From the NCBI RefSeq assembly GCF_001426585.1, contig NZ_LMEI01000013.1, positions 293,099 through 357,098 on the forward strand: a stretch of 64,000 bases of DNA. The letters are read 5' to 3'. Of this stretch, positions 1-7,991 are shown one piece after another. The stretch is from Streptomyces sp. Root431. GTDB taxonomy: Bacteria > Actinomycetota > Actinomycetes > Streptomycetales > Streptomycetaceae. The translations under genes and the position numbers were made by a program. Below the pieces are notes generated by a model. It saw only the letters and a list, made by a program, of their open reading frames with translations. It did no database searches and was not told the DNA's origin. Position 1 is the first letter of the stretch, and every line of letters starts with the position of its first letter.

Positions 1-877
1 CCGCGACATAGCCGCGCAGCGCGTCCAGCCACGGCGCGCCCTGCCGGTACGCGGCGATGTGGGCGGTCAGCGAGAGCACGGCGGGCGAGGCGAGGCCCTC
101 ACCGGTCTCCATGCGCCGCACGAACGCCTCGCGCTCGTCCGGGTCGCCCACGATCCCGTACGAGCCGGAGAGCGCGGGAAAATTGAAGGCCTTCGTGCCG
201 GAGGTGACGAGCGCCCAGCGCCGGCCCCGGCCCGGCTCGGCCACCCGGCTCCACGGGACGTGGCGGTGGCCGTCGGTCGTGAGGTCGGCGTGGATCTCGT
301 CGCTGACGACGGCCGCCCCGTGGCGCTCGGCCAGCTCGGCGAAGGCGGCGAGCTCCTCCTCGGTCCACACCCGGCCGGTCGGGTTGTGCGGGGAGCAGAG
401 CAGCAGCATCCGGCTGTCGGGGCGGGCGAGCTCCCGCTCCAGCGCGTCGAGGTCCCCGAGCGGCACGCCCCGCAGCTCGCGCCCGAGCCCGGTGACGGCC
501 TTGCGGAAGCCGTCGTAGGTGGGGGTGTGGACGACGACGCCGTCGCCGGGCTCCGTCCACATCCGCAGGAGCTGCGAGAGCTGGTTGAGCACGGACGGCG
601 CGTACACCAGCGCCCCGGGGTCGATCTCGGTCGCGTACCGGCTCGCGTACCAGTGTCCGATCGCGTCCCGGAAGTCGCCGAGCCGCCAGTCCGTGTAGCC
701 GAAGACGCCGTGGTCGACGCGGTCGCGCAGGGCGGCGAGGACCTCGGGAGGAGAGGCGAAGTCCATGTCGGAGATGGTGAAGGGCAGCAGGTCGGGGACG
801 CCGAAGCGGTCCGCTATCCCGTCCCACTGCACCGACCAGGTGCCGTGCCGGTCTATCTCGCGGTCGAAGTCGTACAT
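1..877 (-). CDS. MalY/PatB-type PLP aminotransferase (C-S lyase), C-terminus cut by window edge
   Basis: Fold-type I PLP enzyme of the MalY/PatB cystathionine beta-lyase group, which cleaves the C-S bond of cystathionine or related thioethers. Starting at the ATG ending at 877, the protein begins MYDFDREIDRHGTWSVQWDG. It carries the family's early F-x-I-S-D-M-D-F, then Y-T-D-W, the S-P-H-N-P-T-G substrate loop and S-D-E-I-H-A-D. The PLP lysine is in T-S-G-T-K-A-F-N-F. About 292 residues are present of a usual 385-400, and the C-terminus lies left of base 1. It sits downstream of the aldolase gene on the same strand, separated by a hairpin terminator, so it is probably its own unit. The family is certain; the substrate is not. 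Confidence 0.9.
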   Translation of the reverse strand, partial: MYDFDREIDRHGTWSVQWDGIADRFGVPDLLPFTISDMDFASPPEVLAALRDRVDHGVFGYTDWRLGDFRDAIGHWYASRYATEIDPGALVYAPSVLNQLSQLLRMWTEPGDGVVVHTPTYDGFRKAVTGLGRELRGVPLGDLDALERELARPDSRMLLLCSPHNPTGRVWTEEELAAFAELAERHGAAVVSDEIHADLTTDGHRHVPWSRVAEPGRGRRWALVTSGTKAFNFPALSGSYGIVGDPDEREAFVRRMETGEGLASPAVLSLTAHIAAYRQGAPWLDALRGYVA

Positions 878-900
878 CAGGCCCTCCCGTCGACGCACGA

Positions 901-930
901 GGGCCCGGCACCTCAGGAGGTACCGGGCCC
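901..930 (-). terminator. Hairpin terminator downstream of the aldolase gene
   Basis: A GGGCCCGGCACCTC arm pairs with GAGGTACCGGGCCC across a 2-base loop, with one mismatch. It lies 50 bases past the aldolase stop codon and just before the next gene on the same strand. There is no U-tract, as is usual in Streptomyces. Confidence 0.7.
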
Positions 931-979
931 GTCGCTCACACGCTTACTTCACTTACTTCGCTGACTTCGGCTACGCCGC

Positions 980-2002
980 TTACTTCAGCTTCGTGCCGGT
1001 CGAGCGCAGCGCGGCACACGCCTCGGTCACGCGGACGGCCATGCCGGCCTCGGCCAGCTTGCCCCAGGTGCGCGGGTCGTAGGTGGACTTCTTGCCGACC
1101 TCGCCGTCGACCTTCAGGACACCGTCGTAGTTGCGGAACATGTGGTCCACGACCGGACGGGTGAAGGCGTACTGGGTGTCGGTGTCGAGGTTCATCTTCA
1201 CGACGCCGTTCTCCAGCGCGGTGGCGATCTCCTCGGCGGTCGAGCCCGAGCCGCCGTGGAAGACGAAGTCGAACGGGTTGACCTTGCCGAACTTCTCGGC
1301 GACGCCCGCCTGGAGGTCCTTGAGGAGCTCGGGGCGGAGCACGACGTTGCCCGGCTTGTAGACGCCGTGCACGTTGCCGAAGGACGCGGCCAGCAGGTAG
1401 CGGCCCTTCTCGCCCAGGCCGAGGGCCTCGGCGGTGCGGATCGCGTCGTCGACGGTGGTGTACAGCTCGTCGTTGATCTCGTGGGTGACGCCGTCCTCCT
1501 CGCCGCCGGTCGGGGTGATCTCGACCTCAAGGATGATCTTGGCGGCGGCGGCCTTCGCGAGCAGCTCCTGGCCGATGGCCAGGTTGTCGGCGAGGGTCTC
1601 GGCGGAGCCGTCCCACATGTGCGACTGGAACAGCGGGTTCTCGCCACGGGCGACGCGCTCGGCGGAGATGTCGAGCAGCGGACGGACGTAGCCGTCCAGC
1701 TTGTCCTTCGGGCAGTGGTCGGTGTGCAGAGCCACCGTGATGTCGTACTTCGCGGCGACGATGTGCGCGAACTCGGCCAGGGCAACGGCGCCCGTGACCA
1801 TGTCCTTGTTGTACTGGCCGCCCAGGAACTCGGCTCCACCGGTCGAGATCTGGATGATGCCGTCGCTCTCGGCCTCCGCGAAGCCTCGCAGCGCCGCGTG
1901 CAGAGTCTGGGTCGAGGTCACATTGATGGCCGGGTAGGCGAACTTGCCTGCCTTCGCCCGGTCGAGCATCTCGTTGTAGACCTCGGGGGTTGCGATGGGC
2001 AT
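980..2002 (-). CDS. fbaA: Class II fructose-bisphosphate aldolase
   Basis: Zn-dependent aldolase of glycolysis and gluconeogenesis, splitting fructose-1,6-bisphosphate into DHAP and glyceraldehyde-3-phosphate in the cytoplasm. The 340-residue length is normal for class IIa. Visible motifs are the N-terminal Y-P-A-I-N-V-T-S-T segment, the metal-binding A-L-H-T-D-H-C-P-K stretch near residue 110, G-G-E-E-D-G-V around 165, a G-N-V-H-G-V-Y His near 215 and F-H-G-G-S-G-S-T near 250. The ATG start is preceded by AAGGAG at good spacing. A terminator follows and a parS site lies just upstream. Housekeeping gene; function is not in doubt. Confidence 0.97.
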   Translation of the reverse strand: MPIATPEVYNEMLDRAKAGKFAYPAINVTSTQTLHAALRGFAEAESDGIIQISTGGAEFLGGQYNKDMVTGAVALAEFAHIVAAKYDITVALHTDHCPKDKLDGYVRPLLDISAERVARGENPLFQSHMWDGSAETLADNLAIGQELLAKAAAAKIILEVEITPTGGEEDGVTHEINDELYTTVDDAIRTAEALGLGEKGRYLLAASFGNVHGVYKPGNVVLRPELLKDLQAGVAEKFGKVNPFDFVFHGGSGSTAEEIATALENGVVKMNLDTDTQYAFTRPVVDHMFRNYDGVLKVDGEVGKKSTYDPRTWGKLAEAGMAVRVTEACAALRSTGTKLK

Positions 2003-2126
2003 TCGTCCGCTCCTTGTGATGTGCGGGGTGTGTGCGTTGCTGTCCCTGACCTGGGGGCGACGTCATCGTCGACCCCATCCTTTCAGACTCTCGTCCGAGC
2101 TCCCACGGGCACGGCACGACAAGGGG

Positions 2127-2152
2127 CGGGGTGTTTCACGTGAAACACCCCG
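2127..2152. promoter_or_regulatory. parS: parS centromere-like ParB-binding site
   Basis: A perfect 26-bp palindrome whose core, GTTTCACGTGAAAC at 2133-2146, equals the Streptomyces parS consensus recalled for S. coelicolor. ParB binds such sites clustered around oriC to organise and segregate the chromosome. It is intergenic between pyrE and the aldolase gene. It could also act as a pyrE transcript hairpin, but the exact core match favours parS. Confidence 0.88.
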
Positions 2153-2213
2153 AAAATGCAGGTCAGGACCGGTCTGACCGGGGTCCGGGACCTAAGTCAC
2201 GACTTCGCGGCGG

Positions 2214-2753
2214 TTACGCCAGGCCGAGATCGGCCAGCTGGTAGCCGGTGAGGTACGGCAGGCCCGCACCGTCGATCGCGCCGGCAGCGCCCCGGTCCAC
2301 GATCGTGGCCACGGCCACGACCTCGCCGCCCGCCTCGCGGACGGCCTCGACGGCGGTCAGCGGCGAGCCGCCGGTGGTGGAGGTGTCCTCGACGACGAGG
2401 CAGCGGCGGCCCTTCACGTCCGTCCCCTCGATACGGCGCTGCATGCCGTGCGCCTTCTGCGCCTTCCGTACGACGAAGGCGTCGAGGCGCTGTCCGCGCG
2501 CGGCGGAGGCGTGCAGCATCGAGGTCGCGACCGGGTCGGCGCCCAGGGTCAGACCGCCGACGCAGTCGAAGTCCAGGTCGGCGGTGAGGTCGAGCATGAC
2601 CTGGCCGACCAGCGGCGCGGCCTTGCCGTCCAGCGTGACCCGGCGCAGGTCGATGTAGTAGTCGGCTTCCAGACCCGAAGAGAGGGTCACCTTGCCGTGT
2701 ACCACGGCCTTGTCCTTGATCTGCTGGAGCAGCTCAGCGCGTACGTCAGTCAT
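2214..2753 (-). CDS. pyrE: Orotate phosphoribosyltransferase
   Basis: Fifth step of UMP synthesis: orotate plus PRPP gives orotidine-5'-phosphate. The 179 residues match the usual 175-215. The start MTDVRAELLQQIKDKAVVHG is typical, S-S-G-L-E-A-D-Y-Y-I-D is the early orotate-binding segment, and the PRPP loop is C-L-V-V-E-D-T-S-T-T-G-G-S near residues 118-130. It is separated from other pyrimidine genes, as in other streptomycetes. It lies 45 bases downstream of the epimerase gene on the same strand and may share its transcript. A weak hairpin at 2161-2179 and the parS palindrome follow its stop codon. Confidence 0.96.
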   Translation of the reverse strand: MTDVRAELLQQIKDKAVVHGKVTLSSGLEADYYIDLRRVTLDGKAAPLVGQVMLDLTADLDFDCVGGLTLGADPVATSMLHASAARGQRLDAFVVRKAQKAHGMQRRIEGTDVKGRRCLVVEDTSTTGGSPLTAVEAVREAGGEVVAVATIVDRGAAGAIDGAGLPYLTGYQLADLGLA

Positions 2754-2798
2754 GGTCAGCAGCTTAAGGGGCGTCCGCGCACGGGCGCCTACCGTCGT

Positions 2799-3590
2799 CT
2801 ACAGGCTCCGCCAGCGCCAGACGCTCCCGACCTCCAGGGGGTCGATCGGGGTGACGAGACGCGGGTGGGTGTTGAGGCCGTTCGGCGGACCGGACTGCGG
2901 CTCGACGCAGACGGCCTCCGCCGGCTCGTCGTAGATCACGACCCACTCGGCGCGGCTGGTGACCTTCAGCTCCAGCTCGTCCGGCCAGGTGAGGGTGACG
3001 TCGACGCCGCCGGGCATGCCGAAGCAGTCGTCCCAGGGGCCGGGGAGGGGGTCGATCCGGCGGCCGGTGGGGAGGTGGTTCTCGCCGCGCTCCTCCTGCC
3101 AGGCGGGGGCGAAGTCGAGCTGCACGTCCTGGCCACCCCGGCCGAGGTTCCGCAGGAACCAGGGGTGCCAGCCGGCCTGCGCCGGGAAGGAGTCGTCGTA
3201 GGTCTCGACGCCGAAGGCGAGGGTGAGGGAGTCCTCGGCCAGTTCGAAGACCTGGGTGACCTTGCCCTTGTACGGCCAGGGGTCCCCGAGCTCGCAGGTG
3301 AAGACCGCCGAGGTCTCGTCGACCCGGGCCGTCTTCCAGGCGAGGTCGCGGACGGTGCCGTGGATGGCGTGCGGGGGTGCGTTGACCGGCAGCTGGTGCG
3401 TGGTCGCCCCGTTGCGGAAGCGGCCGTTCTCGGTCCGCCCACACCAGGGCACCATCGGGAAGCTCCCGAACCGCTCGCCCTGGCGCAGCACCTCGGTGCC
3501 GCCGATCCGCAGGCCCTCGATCCGGCAGCCGTGCTCGGGGCTGATGGTCAACTCGGCGTCGCCCGCCGTCAGTCGCGTCTGCATGCTCAC
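2799..3590 (-). CDS. Aldose 1-epimerase (mutarotase) family protein
   Basis: Galactose-mutarotase-like beta-sandwich protein of 263 residues, close to the length of the YeaD/GalM-related short family. Supporting segments are the N-terminal I-S-P-E-H-G-C-R-I-E-G-L-R-I-G-G, P-W-C-G-R near residue 48, P-H-A-I-H-G-T-V-R-D near 73 with the expected His, and Q-A-G-W-H-P-W-F near 135 with the second conserved His. The family interconverts alpha and beta anomers of sugars or sugar phosphates; the substrate cannot be told here. It lies between pyrE and the CoxG-like gene on the same strand with short gaps. The start ATG-AGC-ATG offers two in-frame choices. Confidence 0.85.
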   Translation of the reverse strand: MSMQTRLTAGDAELTISPEHGCRIEGLRIGGTEVLRQGERFGSFPMVPWCGRTENGRFRNGATTHQLPVNAPPHAIHGTVRDLAWKTARVDETSAVFTCELGDPWPYKGKVTQVFELAEDSLTLAFGVETYDDSFPAQAGWHPWFLRNLGRGGQDVQLDFAPAWQEERGENHLPTGRRIDPLPGPWDDCFGMPGGVDVTLTWPDELELKVTSRAEWVVIYDEPAEAVCVEPQSGPPNGLNTHPRLVTPIDPLEVGSVWRWRSL

Positions 3591-3618
3591 GCCCCGACCC
3601 TAAACGTGCCGGGCCGAT

Positions 3619-4572
3619 TCAGCGGCGTCGGCGCAGAGCCCGGCCGACGACGACGGCGGAGGCGATGGCGAGCGCGGCGGCGGGGGCGATCCAGCGCAGG
3701 GTGGCGGTCGCTCCGCCGGCCTCGGGCGCGGGCACGGGGGCGTACCGGCCGCGCGGCGGGGCGTGGTCGACCTCCTCGGCGCTGCGCCCGATCATGGTCC
3801 GCCGCGCGTGGGCGGCCTCGGCGGCGGGCTGCGGGGCGGGGAAGTCGATCGGGGTGGCGCCGAAGCTCTCGTCGAGGAGGGGGTCGAGGGAGGGGGGAGG
3901 GACGGGCGCGTCGAAGACGGGGGAACGCCCGGGCTCGTCGACCCCGTCGTCCACACCGTCGTGATCGGAGTCGGCGTCGGCGTCGGCGTCGGCGTCGGAA
4001 GCGCCCGTGTTGGAAGCGTCCCTGTTGGAAGCGTCCGTGTCGGAAGCGTCCGTGTCGGAAGCGTCCGTGTCGGAGTCCGCGCCGTCCTTGTCCAGTGCCG
4101 CCGCCGATGCCTGAGGCGCCTCCGATGCCTTCGATGCCTCCGGCGCCGCCATCAGCGCGGTGACCGCGTCCACGAACTTGTCGAGCAGCCGGACGCCGGC
4201 CGTGGCCCGTGCCTCGTCCGTCGCCTCGGCGAGCCGGCCGGCCGCCGTCAGCGCACCGGTGAAGCCGATGCTCGTGCCCTCGCCCACGGGGGTGAGGACG
4301 ACCGTCAGGGAGAGCTCGGCCGAGCCCTTGCCCCGGGCCTCGGCACCCTGCCCCTCGTAGGTGATGGCGCCGTCCCGCTCGACGACCCGCAAGGTGCCGC
4401 GGTAGGTGATGGTGTGGCCGCCGACCCGGATCTTGAGCCGGCCCGCGAGGGGGCCCGCCTCCGCGTCGGCGTCCCGCTGGAGGCCGGGCACGCAGCGCAC
4501 CACCCGGGCCGGGTCCGTGAGCGTCGCGCGCAGGGCCTCGGCCGGTACGGGAACGAACACCTCATGCTCCAT
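3619..4572 (-). CDS. SRPBCC (CoxG-like) protein with Asp-rich linker and C-terminal membrane anchor
   Basis: Residues 1 to about 150 form a START/Bet-v1-like SRPBCC domain of the carbon monoxide dehydrogenase subunit G type (M-E-H-E-V-F-V-P-V-P-A-E start, V-V-R-C-V-P-G-L, G-K-G-S-A-E-L-S-L). A low-complexity linker follows with repeated S-D-T-D-A units and D-A-D-A-D runs ending in D-S-D-H-D-G-V-D-D, resembling a calcium-binding type-3 repeat. Near the C-terminus one hydrophobic helix (A-P-A-A-A-L-A-I-A-S-A-V-V-V) precedes R-R-R-R, so the protein is probably tail-anchored. No CO dehydrogenase genes are nearby, so this is likely a lipid- or ligand-binding relative. The linker is the variable part. 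Confidence 0.83.
   Translation of the reverse strand: MEHEVFVPVPAEALRATLTDPARVVRCVPGLQRDADAEAGPLAGRLKIRVGGHTITYRGTLRVVERDGAITYEGQGAEARGKGSAELSLTVVLTPVGEGTSIGFTGALTAAGRLAEATDEARATAGVRLLDKFVDAVTALMAAPEASKASEAPQASAAALDKDGADSDTDASDTDASDTDASNRDASNTGASDADADADADSDHDGVDDGVDEPGRSPVFDAPVPPPSLDPLLDESFGATPIDFPAPQPAAEAAHARRTMIGRSAEEVDHAPPRGRYAPVPAPEAGGATATLRWIAPAAALAIASAVVVGRALRRRR
3959..4078. repeat. 15-bp tandem repeats encoding the Asp-rich linker
   Basis: The unit TCGGAAGCGTCCGTG recurs about five times with changes, followed leftward by repeated TCGGCG hexamers. Both stay in frame inside the CoxG-like gene, so copy-number change would alter linker length without frameshift. Confidence 0.8.
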
Positions 4573-4675
4573 GGAAGCCGAGCCTACTCAGGCCGGGGCG
4601 CGGCGTCGCCTCTTTGCGCCGGGGCCCGCGCGCCCCTGCCACCGCCCTCCGCGCTCCACGCTCCGCACTCCGCCT

Positions 4676-6454
4676 TCAGCTGCCGTAGCGCGGGTGCACC
4701 AGGGTCGAGGGCGGCAGCGCGGGGACCCGGGCCCGCTCGGCGCGGCGCGCCGCGGCCTCCAGGGTGCCCGCGCCGAGGGAGCGCAGCCGGGGCGCGTCGG
4801 AAGCGAGACCGAGGACGGGCGGCCGGTCGCCCGGGACCGCGAGGAGGAAGCCCCAGTCCCCCGGTCCCTGTTCCGTACCGCTGTGGCGGTCGGCGCGGTC
4901 GGGGCCGGCCGCGAAGCCGGGGGTGCGGCCGCTCGCGCTGTACGGGCGGGTCGCGAACCCGGCGGCGCGCAGGGTGGCGTCGACCGTCCAGTAGGTGTGC
5001 GGCCGGTCGGTGACCGATCCGGCGTGCACGGCGAACCGCCCGGCACCGGTGAGGACGCGGGCCACGAGTCCGTGGAACTCCTGCGAGTAGAGCTTGGTGC
5101 TGGGGGTGATGCCCGGGTCGGGGAGATCGGAGATCACCACGTCGTACCGTTCCTGCACACGATCGGCGGCGCCCCGGAGCCAGTTGAAGGCGTCCGCGTA
5201 GACCACCCGGACACGGGGGTCCCGGAACGCCTGCGCGTTGAGCGTGGCGAGCGCCGGGTCCGTACGGGCGAGGCGGACGACGCCGGGGTCGAGCTCGACG
5301 ACGGTGACGGAGGAGACGCCGGAGTAGCGCAGCACCTCCCGGGCGGCGAGCCCGTCCCCGCCGCCGACGATCAGGACGCGCGCGTGCGGGCCCTTCATCG
5401 CGGGGTGGACGAGCGCCTCGTGGTACCGGTACTCGTCCTGGCCCGCCACCCGCAGCCGCCCGTCGAGGAACAGGTCGGGCGGCCCCTCGCGGCCTCCCGT
5501 CACCACCACCTCCTGGAGGTCGGTGTGGACGGCGACCCGCACCTGGTCCCCGTACACGGCCCGGCGCGCGGCCTCCTCGAAGTCGTCGACGAGCACGGTC
5601 GCCGTGGCGAGGACGGCGAGGACCGACATGTTCACCCCGATCAGCAGGGCGCGGGAGCGGGCGGTCAGGTCGCGGCGGAACACCCACAGCACGAGGCCGC
5701 CGCCCGCGATCGCGTTGACCGCGCCGGTGACGAGCGCGCCGGTGAGCTGGCCGAGCCAGGGCAGCAGGAGGAAGGGGAAGGCGAGGCCGCCGACGAGCGC
5801 GCCGACGTAGTCGGCGGCGAAGAGGTCGGCGACCGTCCCCGCGGCGTCGTCCGGCTCGACGGGCGGGGCCTGCCGCCGCGCCCGCTTAGCGAGCCCCGAC
5901 CGCGCCCCCGTCCGCTCCCCTGACCGGGCCCCTGCCCCCGACTCGGGGACGGAGCCGGCCCGCTGTATCAGGGACATGAGGAGCGGGATCTCCGCACCGA
6001 TGAGCACGCCGATGGCGAGCGAGAACGCCACGACGACGTACCGCGACTCACCCAGCCAGGCGAAGGCCGCGTACAGCGCGAGGGCGGAACAGCCGCCGAT
6101 CAGCGCGAGCCCGGCCTCGACCATGCCGAAGCCGACGGCGGCGCGGCAGCGCAGCCGCTTGGCGAGGAGCGAGCCCACTCCCATCGCGAAGACCATCACG
6201 GAGAGCACGACGGAGGCCTGGGTGACCGAGTCGCCGATCAAGTACGAGGCGAGCGCGACCAGTTCCAGCTCGTAGACCAGACCGCAGGCAGCGCAGACGA
6301 AGACCACGGCGAGGACCGGGAAGCGCACCGCCTGTCCCGATCGCGGCGACCGGGGCGACCTGGGCGGTCTGGGTGGTCTGGGCGGCCGCTCGCGCCGCCG
6401 CACGGGCGGTTGTCGCACCCTTGTGGGTGGCATGGTCACGGTCGGCTCGATCAT
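4676..6454 (-). CDS. Membrane-bound polyamine aminopropyltransferase (spermidine synthase-like)
   Basis: 592 residues in two parts. After a Pro/Arg-rich N-terminus, about seven hydrophobic helices begin at A-V-V-F-V-C-A-A-C-G-L-V-Y-E-L and run to about residue 300. The rest is a Rossmann aminopropyltransferase domain with Q-E-V-V-V-T, L-F-L-D-G-R-L-R-V-A-G-Q-D-E-Y-R-Y-H-E, the nucleotide-binding V-L-I-V-G-G-G-D-G-L-A-A-R-E and the catalytic-site V-V-I-S-D-L-P-D-P. Related enzymes transfer aminopropyl from decarboxylated SAM to putrescine or other amines; some membrane versions have other acceptors. The length fits the membrane subfamily. A lone gene with no decarboxylase neighbour, so the polyamine product is uncertain. 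Confidence 0.88.
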   Translation of the reverse strand: MIEPTVTMPPTRVRQPPVRRRERPPRPPRPPRSPRSPRSGQAVRFPVLAVVFVCAACGLVYELELVALASYLIGDSVTQASVVLSVMVFAMGVGSLLAKRLRCRAAVGFGMVEAGLALIGGCSALALYAAFAWLGESRYVVVAFSLAIGVLIGAEIPLLMSLIQRAGSVPESGAGARSGERTGARSGLAKRARRQAPPVEPDDAAGTVADLFAADYVGALVGGLAFPFLLLPWLGQLTGALVTGAVNAIAGGGLVLWVFRRDLTARSRALLIGVNMSVLAVLATATVLVDDFEEAARRAVYGDQVRVAVHTDLQEVVVTGGREGPPDLFLDGRLRVAGQDEYRYHEALVHPAMKGPHARVLIVGGGDGLAAREVLRYSGVSSVTVVELDPGVVRLARTDPALATLNAQAFRDPRVRVVYADAFNWLRGAADRVQERYDVVISDLPDPGITPSTKLYSQEFHGLVARVLTGAGRFAVHAGSVTDRPHTYWTVDATLRAAGFATRPYSASGRTPGFAAGPDRADRHSGTEQGPGDWGFLLAVPGDRPPVLGLASDAPRLRSLGAGTLEAAARRAERARVPALPPSTLVHPRYGS

Positions 6455-6529
6455 GAACGTAACGCTACGTCACGACTTACGCGCTCCTTGTCACCCACAC
6501 GAGTGCAACTGGAGCCCTGGAGGGGCGTA

Positions 6530-7048
6530 TCAGAGCGTTGCGGGCATACGTGCGCCGATCCGGGTCCGGGTGACCACCAACTGCCCTTCCTGCGGGTAGG
6601 CGTGCCAGGTGCGCCAGCGCACCTGCCCCTCGTGACGCTGCGCCAGCATCGCCGTGAAGGCGTGCGGGGAGCCGGGGAAGGTCCCCGCGAGTCCGTTGGG
6701 GTGGTCGGCGACGAGCGCGAGCAACTCCTGCGCACGGCCCGCGAAGGAGCCGTGCGAGAGCGTCTCGACGCGCGCTGCGAATTCGTACTCCCATTCGCCG
6801 ACGCGCTTGGAGACGCCGAGCGGGAGGGGGGTGCTGCTGCCGGGCATGCAGGCGACGGTCTCCGAGCAGCTGCGCCCCTCCTCCTCCAGGAGTACCTGGT
6901 GGGATGCGCCGAGAAGCCTCAACTGGAGGCTGGCGCCGGAGAGTTCGAGGTCGAGTACGGCGAGGGCGGGCAGCGGCTCGCGCCCGAGGGCCCAGGCCAG
7001 ATCGGCCGCGCGGGTATCGGTGTAGGAGGTTTTCAGGGTGGTGAGCAT
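6530..7048 (-). CDS. DUF2617 family protein
   Basis: 172-residue protein resembling the actinobacterial DUF2617 family, of unknown function. From the ATG ending at 7048 it starts MLTTLKTSYTDTRAADLAWA and contains L-D-L-E-L-S-G-A-S-L-Q-L-R-L-L-G-A-S-H-Q-V, F-A-A-R-V-E-T-L-S, F-P-G-S-P-H-A-F-T-A-M and W-R-T-W-H-A-Y-P-Q. No signal peptide or membrane helix is seen. The frame is open further upstream, but those residues are Pro/Arg-rich and unlike the family, so the internal ATG was chosen. It sits beside the aminopropyltransferase gene on the same strand with a 75-base gap. Confidence 0.8.
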   Translation of the reverse strand: MLTTLKTSYTDTRAADLAWALGREPLPALAVLDLELSGASLQLRLLGASHQVLLEEEGRSCSETVACMPGSSTPLPLGVSKRVGEWEYEFAARVETLSHGSFAGRAQELLALVADHPNGLAGTFPGSPHAFTAMLAQRHEGQVRWRTWHAYPQEGQLVVTRTRIGARMPATL

Positions 7049-7326
7049 GGGTCGGCTCCGCAAACACGGTTTGACGGGTGGGCCGGGGGCGCCCCGGAGA
7101 GGGTCCAACGGGAGTGGGGGATCGCCGGCTCGGTTCCACACACGGTCCGAGGGCTGTCTCTGTCAGGAGCGAGAGAACCACGGACGCCGAGCGACTCGCA
7201 GCGTTTTTACCCAACTTGCCGTGGTTTCCAACCCCTTCGGGGACCCCACAGTTCAATTGTTCAATCAGAATTGATCGACAAGATCCGCCGAAATGCCAAC
7301 GTCACGTGCCTACGGGTCCGTTGCGC

Positions 7327-7539
7327 TCAGCTGCCGCCGCCGCAGCCGCCACCCCCACAGCTGGATCCGGAGCTGCAGGAGCTCCCGCCCCCGCCGCAGC
7401 CCCCGCCGCCCCCGCCGTCGGCCCAGTTGCTGCCGCTCTTCCGCCTGGCGCGCGGGTGGCCGGCGCCGGTGATGCCCCGGACGGCGGCGATCAGACCGAT
7501 GATGACGACCGCGCCGATGAAGATGATGAAGAGTTCCAT
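7327..7539 (-). CDS. Small membrane protein with Gly/Cys-rich tail
   Basis: 70-residue protein: an N-terminal hydrophobic helix (starts MELFIIFIGAVVIIGLIAAV), a short basic linker (R-A-R-R-K), then a tail of Gly, Ser and five Cys spaced 3-5 residues apart, ending C-G-G-G-S. No known domain. The next gene upstream encodes a protein of the same plan, and the two share a 25/29-identical upstream block, so this is one of a tandem-duplicated pair. The Cys run could bind metal or form disulfides outside the membrane; this is inference. The start ATG matches that of its neighbour by position after the shared block. Confidence 0.68.
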   Translation of the reverse strand: MELFIIFIGAVVIIGLIAAVRGITGAGHPRARRKSGSNWADGGGGGGCGGGGSSCSSGSSCGGGGCGGGS

Positions 7540-7592
7540 GTGTACGACCCCCGTTCTTCTGTACGAGGGGGATGCCCTCTGCATCCCCCCGT

Positions 7593-7621
7593 CAAAGCCG
7601 ACTTGAGCGATTCCAGAGCTT
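7593..7621 (-). repeat. Copy 1 of a 29-bp conserved upstream block
   Basis: Matches 7945-7973 at 25 of 29 positions. Each copy lies 30-55 bp upstream of one of the two Cys-rich mini-gene starts, consistent with duplication of gene plus promoter. The shared core reads ACTTGAGC on the plus strand. This copy overlaps the stop codon of the upstream paralogue. Confidence 0.75.
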
Positions 7622-7914
7622 CAGCTGCACGAGGACGAGGAGCTGGAGCAGGAGGACGAGGAGCACGACGAGCTCGAGCACGACGAGCTGGAGGTGGAAC
7701 AGGACGAGGACGAGGACGACGAGGACGAGGAACACGAGGACGAGGAGGAGGACGAGGAGTCCGACGACCCGGCCCACCAGCTGTCGGTACCGGAAGCGCT
7801 GCCACCGGCGACGCCGCCACCCGCACGCACGGTGCCGCGCATCGACAGCGCGACGACCCACACCACGATCGCGATCACGGCCGCGATCCCGAGGATGAAG
7901 AATGCGATGTTCAT
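7621..7914 (-). CDS. Small membrane protein with Ser/Cys-rich tail (paralogue of its downstream neighbour)
   Basis: 97 residues starting MNIAFFILGIAAVIAIVVWV, a single membrane helix, then R-G-T-V-R-A-G-G-G and a long tail almost wholly of Ser with Cys every 4-10 residues. The plan (N-terminal helix, basic junction, low-complexity Cys tail) equals that of the next gene although the tail residues differ (Ser here, Gly there). No domain is recognised. The tail composition makes overprediction possible, but G/C bias at third positions, the duplicated upstream block and the clean start support a real gene. The function may be metal capture or redox at the membrane surface, unproven. Confidence 0.68.
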   Translation of the reverse strand: MNIAFFILGIAAVIAIVVWVVALSMRGTVRAGGGVAGGSASGTDSWWAGSSDSSSSSSSSCSSSSSSSSSSCSTSSSSCSSSSCSSSSCSSSSSSCS

Positions 7915-7944
7915 GCCAGGGCGATCCCCGCGGCGTGCCCTCGC

Positions 7945-7973
7945 CAAAGCGCACTTGAGCAAGTCCAGAGCTT
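7945..7973 (-). repeat. Copy 2 of the 29-bp conserved upstream block
   Basis: The partner of 7593-7621, upstream of the 97-residue Cys-rich gene. The plus-strand aminotransferase start lies only 18 bp to its right, so it may also affect that promoter. Confidence 0.7.
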
Positions 7974-7991
7974 CCCCCCAGGATGGCGGTC

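Noticed and set aside
99..911. Long open frames antisense or out of frame to the MalY gene
   Set aside because: Typical high-GC shadow frames; the frame with PLP motifs was kept.
2161..2179. Hairpin GGTCAG/CTGACC after pyrE
   Set aside because: Only a 6-bp stem; too weak to call a terminator beside the stronger parS palindrome.
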